Assembly (NCBI GenBank): GCA_030835085.1
Contig: JAUQWQ010000227.1
Span: forward strand, 1-38,097
DNA: 38,097 nt
From: Ignavibacteria bacterium
Lineage (GTDB): Bacteria; Bacteroidota; Ignavibacteria; Tepidaquicellales; OLB5
Direction of reading: 5' to 3'
In this document: piece after piece, positions 1 to 8,243 of the stretch
How positions within the stretch are numbered: position 1 is the stretch's first letter
Layout of the letters: each line of letters begins with the position of its first letter
Translations under genes and position numbers: made by a program
The notes under the pieces: generated by a model
The model's input: the letters and a program-made list of their open reading frames with translations, nothing else
Databases searched by the model: none
What the model was told of the DNA's origin: nothing

Positions 1-1376
1 GCAAAACCTGTCAAATTATTTATGAATTGTACGTCCTGGTAATTTTCTCCGGTAAAATGTGAATTTGTTACCCAATTAATTCCCGCATTGGTTGTTTTCA
101 AATAGTAACCATATTTCGTGAAAGCATACCCCGTATCAATTGAAGGAAAACTCATTCCATGCAAATGATCATAATTCCCTGTCTCAAATACTTCCCAGTT
201 TTGGCCGCAATTAGTAGTTTTGGCAACTCTCCCTCCGTCAATTCCTGCATAACCTGTATTTTCATTGGGAAACATTATATTTTCAACATTTGAAAAACCG
301 GATTGAATGTTCAGGTTTGTTACAGTCCAATTAATACCGGAATTTGTGGTTTTATAAATTTTGTTATCACCTACGGTAAACCCGGTTAGAGAGTTAAGAA
401 AGGTAACATCTAAAAGTACATCGTTGAAACCTGTCGTAATACTGGTCCAATTCGCTCCTTTATTTGTAGTTTTGTATAAAAAGTTGTAATTATTCAAAGC
501 CCCTTTTCCTAAACCTGCATTTATATTCTTTAAAAACGTTGTATGAAAAGTTACTACTTCCGTCCAGTTTATTCCCTGATTTGTAGTATATAAAATACGC
601 TGCTGATTCTTCAAGTATCCGCTAAAATCATCAAAAAATATTATTTGATTATACTGATCACCCGGAGTATAAACAGAATCCCAGTTTAAACCGCTGTTAG
701 TTGTTTTTAATATTTTGTTATCAGTGTTGGCAAAACCGGTATTTTGATTTATGAAAAAAACAGATCTTACCTGGTATCTGGATATCAACGGCACTGTATC
801 CCAGCTCGACCCAGCATTAGTGGTTTTATAAATTCTCGCACTGTTAAGAATAGCAAGTTTGCTGCCACCTGCAAAACCTGTATTGTTAACAGGGAAATGA
901 ACGGCATTAATTGTATTATTGGTCAGCGGAGTCAAGCTTAAACTCCAGCTTTCACCAAGGTCACTGCTTATGTAAACCTTGTTATCTTTTAATCCATAAA
1001 GAATAGTTTGCGGAGTTGAACTGAAATTATAAACATAATCTACAGGTGCAGGAATATACCTCCAGTTATTTCCGCCATTGGTGGTCTTTAGAATGCCGCC
1101 GGTTGAACTTGAAAAACCTGTGATATCATTTATGAAAGTTAATGTCCCGCCGCATTCGCGGTTTGCCATTATTACAAATGAATTTCCTCCATCGGTGGAT
1201 TTCATGAGTGTATTACCAGCTGCAGAAACATATACTGTGTTATTTGCAGTGAATTCTACATCTATGTATGAATTTCCCTGCGGCAAAGGATTCAGCCAGA
1301 ACCAGCCATCCTGTGTATAAACACTTACAGAAAATGATAAACAATTTAAAGAAAGGATTAAATATAATTTTTTCAT
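1..1376 (-). CDS. Secreted Ycf48/BNR-like repeat propeller protein, 3' end beyond the window
   Basis: The reverse strand stays open from an ATG at 1376 to the window edge (about 458 codons). It begins with a signal peptide (MKKLYLILSLNCLSFSVSVY) and then repeats a motif of the form KTTNxGxNW roughly every 40-50 residues; examples are KTTNGGNNW, KTTNAGSSW, KTTNSGLNW, KTTNKGANW and KTTNCGQNW. Each motif is followed by an xxTGFA or xxTGYA segment. This is the pattern of Ycf48-like/BNR (Asp-box) beta-propellers, often called photosynthesis-system-II assembly-factor-like or sortilin-like in secreted Bacteroidota proteins. The role is unknown; exported adhesion or surface binding is plausible. A C-terminal sorting domain, if present, lies outside the window. 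The gene is divergent from dxr, with 203 nt between the two starts. Confidence 0.85.
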   Translation of the reverse strand, partial: MKKLYLILSLNCLSFSVSVYTQDGWFWLNPLPQGNSYIDVEFTANNTVYVSAAGNTLMKSTDGGNSFVIMANRECGGTLTFINDITGFSSSTGGILKTTNGGNNWRYIPAPVDYVYNFSSTPQTILYGLKDNKVYISSDLGESWSLSLTPLTNNTINAVHFPVNNTGFAGGSKLAILNSARIYKTTNAGSSWDTVPLISRYQVRSVFFINQNTGFANTDNKILKTTNSGLNWDSVYTPGDQYNQIIFFDDFSGYLKNQQRILYTTNQGINWTEVVTFHTTFLKNINAGLGKGALNNYNFLYKTTNKGANWTSITTGFNDVLLDVTFLNSLTGFTVGDNKIYKTTNSGINWTVTNLNIQSGFSNVENIMFPNENTGYAGIDGGRVAKTTNCGQNWEVFETGNYDHLHGMSFPSIDTGYAFTKYGYYLKTTNAGINWVTNSHFTGENYQDVQFINNLTGF

Positions 1377-1579
1377 AACAAATTACATTAGGTTATTTTT
1401 AACATATTAAATTAATAGTATATTAACAATACAATTTTCAAAAATTATTAATTTGCTCTTTCATCTGAAAACTTGATGTAATCCGATGAAAACGCATATT
1501 TTCCCCGGGTTTCATTTCCCCAAAATTAGCATACTAACTTTCATAAATAAACGCTAAATTACCAAATATATACGTTATA

Positions 1580-2746
1580 ATGAAGAATATCGCTGTTTTA
1601 GGCTCTACAGGTTCAATAGGAAGAAATACGCTGGAAGTTGTCAGAAATCTGAACAGGAATGGATTTCCGGTTTCTGTTAAATATATTTCGGCAAACTCAA
1701 ATGTTGAGCTTCTTATACAGCAGATAGAAGAATTCAAGCCAAAAGCCGCGGTTATTTTCAATGAAACAAGTTTTAACGATCTTAAGTCACGTTCTTTAAA
1801 TCATAAATGTGAAATTCTCTGCGGACAAGCGGGCGTTAACGAAATTGCTTCCCGTGATGATTTTGAGCTTGTTGTAAATGCGCTCGTAGGTTTCAGCGGC
1901 CTGATACCAACAATAGAGGCTATTAAGCATGGTAAAGATATTGCGCTTGCCAACAAGGAATCACTTGTAGTAGCAGGTGAGCTTATTTATTCAATGCTCC
2001 GTGAGAGCAAATCACACCTGCTGCCTATTGATAGCGAACACAGCGCAATACTGCAATGCCTGCAGGGCGAACCGCTAGAGGAAGTATCGCGGTTAATTTT
2101 AACCGCTTCAGGGGGACCCTTCAGGGAGCTTTCAAAAGAAGAAATGAATTCTGTAACAGTTGCCCAGGCATTAAAGCATCCTAACTGGGTGATGGGCAAT
2201 AAGATAACCATAGATTCCGCCACATTAATGAACAAAGGCTTTGAAATTATTGAAGCTAAATGGTTGTTCAATATAGAAGCGGAAAACATAGATGTTTTGA
2301 TACACCCGCAGTCAATTATCCACTCAATGGTGGAATTCACTGATGGCTCTGTGAAAGCGCAGCTTGGCGTGCCTGATATGAAAGTGCCGATTCAGTACGC
2401 GTTAACTTATCCGGGCAGAATTAAGTCAGATTTCCCAAGGATAGATTTTAAACAACTGAAAAATCTGACATTTGATGAGCCTGACCTCGAAAAATTTGAG
2501 TGCTTAAAGCTTGCATATGATGTAATAAAATCGGGCGGCTCTTATCCAATAGTATTGAACGGGGCAAATGAGGCTGCAATTGACCTCTTCCTGAAGGAAA
2601 AAATAAGGTTCACCGATATTCCCGCGCTTATAAAAAGCGCAATGGATAAACATGAAAATCATGTTTCGCCAAGCCTTGAAAACATTGTAAGTATCGATAG
2701 CTGGTCGAGGAAGTTCGTTTATGATTCAGCTACTGAGCTTGTTTAG
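1580..2746 (+). CDS. dxr: 1-deoxy-D-xylulose 5-phosphate reductoisomerase
   Basis: Dxr converts DXP to 2-C-methyl-D-erythritol 4-phosphate with NADPH, the committed step of the MEP isoprenoid pathway in the cytoplasm. The 388-residue product is of normal family length. It shows the NADPH-binding GSTGSIG at residues 8-14, LANKESLV near 123-130, metal ligands D151 and E153 in IDSEHS, the loop TASGGPF, a third ligand E222 in MNKGFEIIEA, and IHPQSIIHSM near 241-250. All key residues appear intact. The ATG at 1580 gives an N-terminus that aligns with the family start. rseP follows 101 nt downstream on the same strand, a pairing seen in many genomes, so the two are probably co-transcribed and end at the hairpin at 4195. 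Confidence 0.97.
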   Translation: MKNIAVLGSTGSIGRNTLEVVRNLNRNGFPVSVKYISANSNVELLIQQIEEFKPKAAVIFNETSFNDLKSRSLNHKCEILCGQAGVNEIASRDDFELVVNALVGFSGLIPTIEAIKHGKDIALANKESLVVAGELIYSMLRESKSHLLPIDSEHSAILQCLQGEPLEEVSRLILTASGGPFRELSKEEMNSVTVAQALKHPNWVMGNKITIDSATLMNKGFEIIEAKWLFNIEAENIDVLIHPQSIIHSMVEFTDGSVKAQLGVPDMKVPIQYALTYPGRIKSDFPRIDFKQLKNLTFDEPDLEKFECLKLAYDVIKSGGSYPIVLNGANEAAIDLFLKEKIRFTDIPALIKSAMDKHENHVSPSLENIVSIDSWSRKFVYDSATELV

Positions 2747-2847
2747 AATAAAAACTTGAGTTAAATAAATAAGATTATTTAAATAGTAACATTGCGCTGT
2801 AACTTTTTCATCGGTTATAGTTTGCAAAAGGAGAAAAACAAAATAAT

Positions 2848-4173
2848 ATGGATGTAGTAAGCACAATTCTTTATTTTCTTATAACGATCGTGATACTGGT
2901 TTTTGTACACGAGTTCGGTCACTTTGCCGCGGCAAAGCTTTGCAAAATGAAGGTGGATAAATTCTATCTGTTCTTCGATTTCTTCAATCTCCGAATCTTT
3001 AAATTCGTTAAGGGTGATACTGAGTACGGACTCGGTATATTCCCCTTAGGCGGATATGTTAAGGTTGCAGGCATGATTGATGAAAGCATGGATAAGGATT
3101 TCGTAAACCAGCCGCCGCAGCCGTGGGAATTCCGTTCAAAGCCCGTTTGGCAGAGAATGTTCGTAATCACAGCAGGCGTTATCATGAACACGCTGCTTGC
3201 GTTCGCAATATTCTATACTATCAACCTTGTTGAAGGCAAACAAAAAATGGAAACCAACACAGTTGGTTATGTAACGCCTAATTCAATTGCTGTAAAATAC
3301 GGCATTCAGCCCGGCTCACAGATAATTTCCGTGAACGGCAACCCGGTTAATTACTGGGATGATGTAAGGGGATATGTATTTATTGAAGCTATGGGTGAAG
3401 ATGTTACGCTTAGGGTTAGAACCAACGGTACAGAAAAAGATATCTTTATACCCAAAAGTGATCTGTCTGAGCTAAGCGAGCGTTCTTTCGGTATTTTCCC
3501 TTCGCAAATGGAACCAATGATACAGCAGGTTGCTGAAACGGGTCCCGCAAAGAACCTTGGTTTGCAAAAAGGTGATGTGATCACTGAAGCAAACGGAAAC
3601 CCGATAACTCACTCACAGCAGTTCGTTGATATCATAAAAGGCAATGCCGGAAAAGATATAGCCGTTAAATGGAACAGGAATGGTTCTGTGATGAATGGCG
3701 TTGTAAAACCCGCTGCCGATAGCACTATTGGCATTGGCATCGGCAAATACACCGGTACTGTGAAGACTATCAATTATAATGTGATTTCTGCAATACCACA
3801 GGGATTTAACGACCTGTGGCACTACGGCGTAGTGCTGTTTGTTAAATCAATGTGGAAGATAATAAAAGGTGATATTGCTTTCAGCAAAGCAGTAGGCGGA
3901 CCCGTTAAAATTGCGCAGTATGCGGGACAATCAGCCGAAGGCGGCTTCCTTTCATTTCTTGGCTTTATGGCAATGCTTTCAATTACGCTTGCAATAATCA
4001 ATATCCTGCCTTTCCCCGCGCTTGATGGCGGGCATTTTATGTTCCTGCTGTATGAGGGAATTTTCCGAAAGCCTGTTTCACATAAAATACAGATAGTTGT
4101 ACAGAATGTAGGCTTTATAGTACTTATGGCTTTTATGGCATTTGTAGTTTATAATGATATTATTAACATATAA
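2848..4173 (+). CDS. rseP: RseP-type site-2 zinc metalloprotease
   Basis: This is an intramembrane protease of the M50/RseP family, which in E. coli cleaves RseA after DegS to release the envelope-stress sigma factor. The first membrane helix carries the zinc motif HEFGH at residues 21-25. Two PDZ domains follow in the middle (about 110-285), the second containing LGLQKGDVITEANG. The C-terminal helix holds the second metal-ligand motif NILPFPALDGGH. Length 441 is typical. An AAGGAG sequence at 2828-2833 lies 14 nt before the ATG, a rather long spacing. A strong hairpin with a T-run begins 22 nt after the stop. No anti-sigma substrate is visible here, so the local target is unknown. Confidence 0.95.
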   Translation: MDVVSTILYFLITIVILVFVHEFGHFAAAKLCKMKVDKFYLFFDFFNLRIFKFVKGDTEYGLGIFPLGGYVKVAGMIDESMDKDFVNQPPQPWEFRSKPVWQRMFVITAGVIMNTLLAFAIFYTINLVEGKQKMETNTVGYVTPNSIAVKYGIQPGSQIISVNGNPVNYWDDVRGYVFIEAMGEDVTLRVRTNGTEKDIFIPKSDLSELSERSFGIFPSQMEPMIQQVAETGPAKNLGLQKGDVITEANGNPITHSQQFVDIIKGNAGKDIAVKWNRNGSVMNGVVKPAADSTIGIGIGKYTGTVKTINYNVISAIPQGFNDLWHYGVVLFVKSMWKIIKGDIAFSKAVGGPVKIAQYAGQSAEGGFLSFLGFMAMLSITLAIINILPFPALDGGHFMFLLYEGIFRKPVSHKIQIVVQNVGFIVLMAFMAFVVYNDIINI

Positions 4174-4194
4174 TTTAAATTAATTTTTTTATTT

Positions 4195-4229
4195 AAAATG
4201 ACCGGCACTATTAAAGCTGGTCATTTTTT
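4195..4229 (+). terminator. Rho-independent terminator after rseP
   Basis: The arms AAAATGACCGGC (4195-4206) and GCTGGTCATTTT (4216-4227) pair over 12 positions with one G-T pair and a 9-nt loop, and the second arm runs into T4224-T4229. It ends only 4 nt before the next start codon, so it may also act as an attenuator for the downstream gene. Confidence 0.75.
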
Positions 4230-4233
4230 ATTT

Positions 4234-6126
4234 ATGAAAACTGACCGCTATTTTATTATTGATTTCGATAGTACGTTCATAAAGGTTGAAGCACTTGATG
4301 AATTGGCTGAGATATCTTTGAAGTCCCGCCCTGAGCAGGAAGCCTTATGTGCACAGATACGCGGGCTGACCGATGCTGCAATGAACGGCGTGATGAAGTT
4401 TCCCGAATCACTGGCTAAACGTATTGCGTTATTGAATGCAGATAAAAAACATATTGAAAAGCTTGTAAAGAAGCTTAATAAAATGGTATCGCAATCAGTT
4501 ACATCAAATAAAGATTTTTTCAGGAAGTACGCTGAAAGTATTATTGTTATATCAGGGGGATTCAAAGAATATATCATTCCGGTTGTTAGCAGGTTTGGCA
4601 TTCCGGAAAAGAATGTTTATGCAAATTCATTTGTTTACGGCAATAAGGGTAAGATCACAGGATTTGATAGAACCAGCCTGCTGGCCCAGGCGGGAGGAAA
4701 GGTCAAACAGCTGCGTAAGCTTAAGTTAAAGGGCGAGCTTATTGCAATTGGTGATGGCCACACTGATTATGAGCTTAAAGAGTCCGGTTTAATTTCAAAA
4801 TTCTACGCCTTCACTGAAAATATTGAGCGCCTTGCTGTTATGAAAAAAGCTGACCACGTAACACCGAGTTTTGATGAATTTTTATATATATCCAAATTAC
4901 CAATGAGTATATCATACCCGAAGAACAGAATAAAAGTACTGCTGCTTGAAAATATACACAAAGATGCAGTTCAGCTTTTTAAAGCCGAAGGCTATACGGT
5001 GGAGTCAGTTGCCGGCAGCCTTAGTGAAGAAGTGCTTGCCGAAAGAATAAAGGATGTTTCAATTCTGGGCATTCGTTCAAAAACCATTGTATCAGAAAAA
5101 GTGCTGACCAAAGCTAAAAAACTTCTTGCAGTTGGCGCGTTTTGCGTTGGTACAAACCAGATCGATCTTAATGCCTGCTTAAGCAGGGGAATTATAGCTT
5201 TCAATGCGCCTTTCAGCAATACAAGGAGTGTTGTTGAGCTTGTTGTGGGTGAAATTATCCTGCTTATGCGCGGCATATTTGATAAGAGCCGCAATCTGCA
5301 TAACGGTGTGTGGGATAAATCCTCACAAGGCAGCTTTGAAGTGCGCGGCAAGAAGCTTGGTATTATTGGTTACGGTAAAATTGGTTCACAGCTATCAGTA
5401 TTAGCCGAAGATATGGGTATGGAAGTATATTATTATGATGTGCTTGAAAAGCTGGCGCTTGGCAATGCACGGAAATGCCACTCACTGAAAGAGCTGCTTA
5501 AGAAAGCGGATATTGTGACTGTACATGTTGATGGCAGTGAGCAGAATACCAATATGATAGGGGAGAAAGAATTCCGCCAGATGAAAGAAGGCGTAATCTT
5601 CCTCAACTTAAGCAGGGGATTTGTGGTTGATATTGATGCATTAGTAAACAGCATAAATTCAGGTAAAGTCAGGGGAGCATCCGTTGATGTTTTCCCATAT
5701 GAGCCTGTAAGCAACGACGAAAAATTTATAAGCAGGCTTCAGGGACTGCCGAATGTTGTGCTCACGCCGCACATCGGCGGCAGCACTGATGAAGCGCAGA
5801 AGGATATCGCTAATTTTGTGCCGCGCAAGATGATAGATTTTATCAACAGTGGTAATTCATATTACAGCGTTAATTTTCCTAATATCCAGCTTCCATCGTT
5901 TGAAAATGCGCACAGGCTGATACATATTCACCACAACATGCCGGGTATACTGGCAAAGATAAACGCCGTGTTTGCAGGGAATAATATTAATATTATAGGA
6001 CAGTATCTTAAGACCAATGAGCTAATTGGGTATGTTATAACCGATATCAGCAAAAAGTATGACCCGAAAGTGATAAATGAGCTGAAGGGAATTGATCATA
6101 CAATTAAGTTCAGGATATTGTATTAG
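4234..6126 (+). CDS. serA: Fusion of SerB-like phosphoserine phosphatase and D-3-phosphoglycerate dehydrogenase
   Basis: One 630-residue protein joins the last and first enzymes of serine synthesis. Residues 1 to about 225 are a HAD-IB phosphatase of the SerB type: motif I DFDST with D10 and D12, motif II serine S107 in VISGGF, and motif IV GDGHTD with D174 and D178. From about 230 comes an E. coli-type SerA: FNAPFSNTRSVVELVVGE, the NAD fold GYGKIG near 379-384, the NLSRG arginine region, DVFPYEP, catalytic H513 in TPHIGGST, and a C-terminal ACT domain that normally binds serine for feedback control. The ATG at 4234 is preferred over an in-frame ATG at 4198, because the earlier one lies inside the terminator stem and would add 12 residues before the HAD strand. 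No frameshift is seen at the junction. Confidence 0.92.
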   Translation: MKTDRYFIIDFDSTFIKVEALDELAEISLKSRPEQEALCAQIRGLTDAAMNGVMKFPESLAKRIALLNADKKHIEKLVKKLNKMVSQSVTSNKDFFRKYAESIIVISGGFKEYIIPVVSRFGIPEKNVYANSFVYGNKGKITGFDRTSLLAQAGGKVKQLRKLKLKGELIAIGDGHTDYELKESGLISKFYAFTENIERLAVMKKADHVTPSFDEFLYISKLPMSISYPKNRIKVLLLENIHKDAVQLFKAEGYTVESVAGSLSEEVLAERIKDVSILGIRSKTIVSEKVLTKAKKLLAVGAFCVGTNQIDLNACLSRGIIAFNAPFSNTRSVVELVVGEIILLMRGIFDKSRNLHNGVWDKSSQGSFEVRGKKLGIIGYGKIGSQLSVLAEDMGMEVYYYDVLEKLALGNARKCHSLKELLKKADIVTVHVDGSEQNTNMIGEKEFRQMKEGVIFLNLSRGFVVDIDALVNSINSGKVRGASVDVFPYEPVSNDEKFISRLQGLPNVVLTPHIGGSTDEAQKDIANFVPRKMIDFINSGNSYYSVNFPNIQLPSFENAHRLIHIHHNMPGILAKINAVFAGNNINIIGQYLKTNELIGYVITDISKKYDPKVINELKGIDHTIKFRILY

Positions 6127-6134
6127 TTGTTTTT

Positions 6135-6175
6135 GTCATTCCCGGTTTACCCCTTTGGGGCGAAAGCGGGAATCT
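6135..6175. repeat. REP-like imperfect palindrome
   Basis: The outer arms ATTCCCG (6138-6144) and CGGGAAT (6167-6173) enclose an inner stem CCCC/GGGG (6150-6153 and 6157-6160). Read on the minus strand it has CCCGCTTTC near one end and CGGGAATGAC at the other, the same ends as the element at 27945-27969, so the two look like members of one dispersed family. It sits 9 nt after the stop of the SerB-SerA gene and could also stop transcription. Confidence 0.6.
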
Positions 6176-6335
6176 ATAGTTTAATAATCATATGTTTGTA
6201 TGGTAAACAGATTTGTTGAGAAGAAAATTAAATCTAAAGAGTCATATAGCCTTTTTTGAATTATATTTAGTTTCCGGCTTTAGTAAATTTGTAATATGCA
6301 TAAGACTTTTGTGAACTTGATGTAAGAGAAGCAAA

Positions 6336-6361
6336 CATTCCCAAACTGGAGTTTGGGAATG
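6336..6361. repeat. Perfect inverted repeat in the spacer before the first CNNM gene
   Basis: CATTCCCAAACT (6336-6347) and AGTTTGGGAATG (6350-6361) are perfect 12-bp arms with a 2-nt centre. No T-run follows on the plus strand. The rest of the 296-nt spacer 6127-6422 holds only this repeat and the palindrome at 6135; I see no gene in it. Confidence 0.6.
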
Positions 6362-6422
6362 AGGAGTGAAGTGAGACTTTTGAAGTCGTATACTCACAGA
6401 TAATAATTCAATAGAATATAAT

Positions 6423-7712
6423 TTGTTAATCCAGGCATTATTCATAGTAATTTTAATATTTGTTAACGCAATTTTTGTGGTAACTGAGTATGCCATCATC
6501 CGTGTTCGCTCTGCTGAAATAGATGCGCTTGCCGCAAAAGGCAACTTAAGGGCAATGCGGGCAAAAGGGGTTATCGGTGATCTTGATAAATATATTTCAG
6601 CTACGCAGCTTGGTATAACATTTGTCAATCTGCTCTTGGGCTGGGTTGGAGAAGATATTTTTATTCATTTACTTCAGCCAGCGTTCATAACTTTGGGTAT
6701 TTCAGATTCATTCAGCCAGACACTTGCTGTAATTTTCGGATTACTGATAATTACATACTTTACTATTACTATTGGTGAGCTTGCCCCGAAAGCATTCGCC
6801 ATTAGAAAATACATGAGCGCAACATTGTGGCTTTCATACCCGCTGACAATTTTCTACAAAATATTCAAACCGTTCATTTGGCTGCTTAATGTATCCGCTG
6901 CGCTTATTATCAGGATGATAGGTATCAAACCGCTTGAAAATGACAGCGGGATTCACAGCCAGGATGAAATAAGGCAGGTCATTTTGCAGGGCAGAAAAGC
7001 CGGGGTAATAGATAAAACCGAGCAGCAGCTCATTGAAAAAATATTTGATTTCAACGATAAGCTTGCCAAGGAAATCATGGTTCACCGAGGTGATATGATA
7101 GTGCTTAATATCAGCGATAGCCGCGAGAAAATATATGAAGTAGTAACTGAAGAAGGTTATTCAAGGATCCCGGTTTACAAAGATACCGTGGATAATATTA
7201 TCGGAATAATTTACACAAAAGACCTTATCTCTGCATCAGAGCACAGGCAGCTTATTGCGCTGCATGATATCATACGCCCCGCATATTTTGTTTCTGAAAC
7301 TAAAAATATCGGGATACTGCTCAGGGAATTTCAGAAAAACAAAGTCCATATGGGAATAGTTGTGAATGAATACGGCGGTGTAGAGGGACTGGTTACAATG
7401 GAAGATATCATTGAAGAAATTACCGGGGAGATAATGGATGAGTATGATACCGAGTCACCAGATATAATTAAAGCAAAAGACCAGGAGTATCTTGTCAATC
7501 CGTTTATTCCTGTAAATGAATTCAATGAAAAATTTAAAGCCTCTATCCCATTGGATAAAGGCTATAATACTTTAGGCGGATTTTTGTATCATGTCACCGG
7601 TCACATTCCTTCATTGTATGAACGTATCGATTATTCCGGGTTTACTTTTATCATAACCTCAAAGCAGCGTAACACAATAAAGCAGGTTAAGGTGATAAAG
7701 AATAAAGCGTAA
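6423..7712 (+). CDS. CNNM-transmembrane (DUF21) and CBS-pair protein, CorC/HlyC family (copy 1)
   Basis: The order is three or four membrane helices of the CNNM/DUF21 domain (residues 1 to about 190, with IGELAPKAFAIRK), a CBS pair (about 205-325, with YSRIPVYKDTVDNIIGIIYT and VVNEYGGVEGLVTMEDIIEE), and a C-terminal CorC_HlyC FAD-binding-like domain ending near 425. Family members (YfjD, CorB/CorC, GldE, 'hemolysin C') act in Mg2+/Co2+ efflux or, for GldE, beside gliding and secretion machinery; the substrate here is not known. The start is a TTG at 6423: no in-frame ATG precedes it before a stop at 6381, and the paralogue at 8244 aligns with this position. It is convergent with the small gene at 7716. 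Confidence 0.88.
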   Translation: MLIQALFIVILIFVNAIFVVTEYAIIRVRSAEIDALAAKGNLRAMRAKGVIGDLDKYISATQLGITFVNLLLGWVGEDIFIHLLQPAFITLGISDSFSQTLAVIFGLLIITYFTITIGELAPKAFAIRKYMSATLWLSYPLTIFYKIFKPFIWLLNVSAALIIRMIGIKPLENDSGIHSQDEIRQVILQGRKAGVIDKTEQQLIEKIFDFNDKLAKEIMVHRGDMIVLNISDSREKIYEVVTEEGYSRIPVYKDTVDNIIGIIYTKDLISASEHRQLIALHDIIRPAYFVSETKNIGILLREFQKNKVHMGIVVNEYGGVEGLVTMEDIIEEITGEIMDEYDTESPDIIKAKDQEYLVNPFIPVNEFNEKFKASIPLDKGYNTLGGFLYHVTGHIPSLYERIDYSGFTFIITSKQRNTIKQVKVIKNKA

Positions 7713-7715
7713 AAC

Positions 7716-8084
7716 TTACTTCACTCTCACAGGCAGCTCGCTGCCGATAAAGAATTGTCCGTTAATACCCTGTATATCCACCGGAATTTTATCACCAAAT
7801 ACACTCCTGCCGTTCACTGAGCTTATATCAACCCTCAGGTTCTTGCTTGAGCTTCCGTCAATTCTTTGCAGGTCAATTGGCAAATAACCTCCTGATATTG
7901 AGTACCCGTTGATTGTCTTCAGGTTAACATCCTGAACTGTGTCATAAGCATTTGCATCCCCGGGACCAAAGTATATGTTTACTGTAATAAGCAGCAGGCA
8001 TACTGCAATTACCGTCAAAACGCTTTTGGAGTACTTATCCAGGTTTACGGTTGTTTTTACTGTGGTTGTATTGGTTTCAGTCAT
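7716..8084 (-). CDS. Small single-pass membrane protein with four short repeats
   Basis: I do not recognise this 122-residue protein. It has a Thr-rich polar N-terminus (1-20), one membrane helix (about 21-39) and a tail of four 14-17 residue repeats of the form INGxxxxGxxLPVDI: TINGYSISGGYLPIDL at 57-72, RIDGSSSKNLRVDI at 74-87, SVNGRSVFGDKIPVDI at 89-104 and GINGQFFIGSELPVRV at 106-121. The tail probably lies in the periplasm and could form a short beta-solenoid or a binding array. The ATG at 8084 is chosen because GAAAGGAAG lies just upstream; a longer frame to 8249 would run into the divergent gene and adds no conserved-looking sequence. It is tucked between, and antisense to, two CNNM paralogues. 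Confidence 0.7.
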   Translation of the reverse strand: MTETNTTTVKTTVNLDKYSKSVLTVIAVCLLLITVNIYFGPGDANAYDTVQDVNLKTINGYSISGGYLPIDLQRIDGSSSKNLRVDISSVNGRSVFGDKIPVDIQGINGQFFIGSELPVRVK

Positions 8085-8243
8085 TTTCAGGCTTCCTTTC
8101 GTTGTTTGCACAGAAATAAAAGTGCAGTGTATTTTGATGAGTATATTTGTTATATTTACAGTGAAAATAATGTATTTAAGGTAAAAAAAGTGAGTAAAAG
8201 TTCGGTTTTTTGTGTAAATTTTTGTAAAGTTAATACCCGGTAA

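Noticed and set aside
1078-1320. Plus-strand open frames at 744-941 and 1078-1320
   Set aside because: They are antisense to the repeat protein, whose reverse-strand frame has a signal peptide and clear repeats.
4198-4233. Earlier ATG for the SerB-SerA gene
   Set aside because: These 12 codons form the terminator stem and loop, and the added residues precede the HAD first strand without family support.
6242-6628. Minus-strand open frame of 128 codons
   Set aside because: Its first half is antisense to the CNNM gene and its second half runs through the palindromic spacer; no protein family is recognisable.
7732-7745. GGCAGC/GCTGCC hairpin between convergent genes as a terminator
   Set aside because: It lies in the coding end of the small repeat protein and has no adjacent T-run; left unlisted as too weak.
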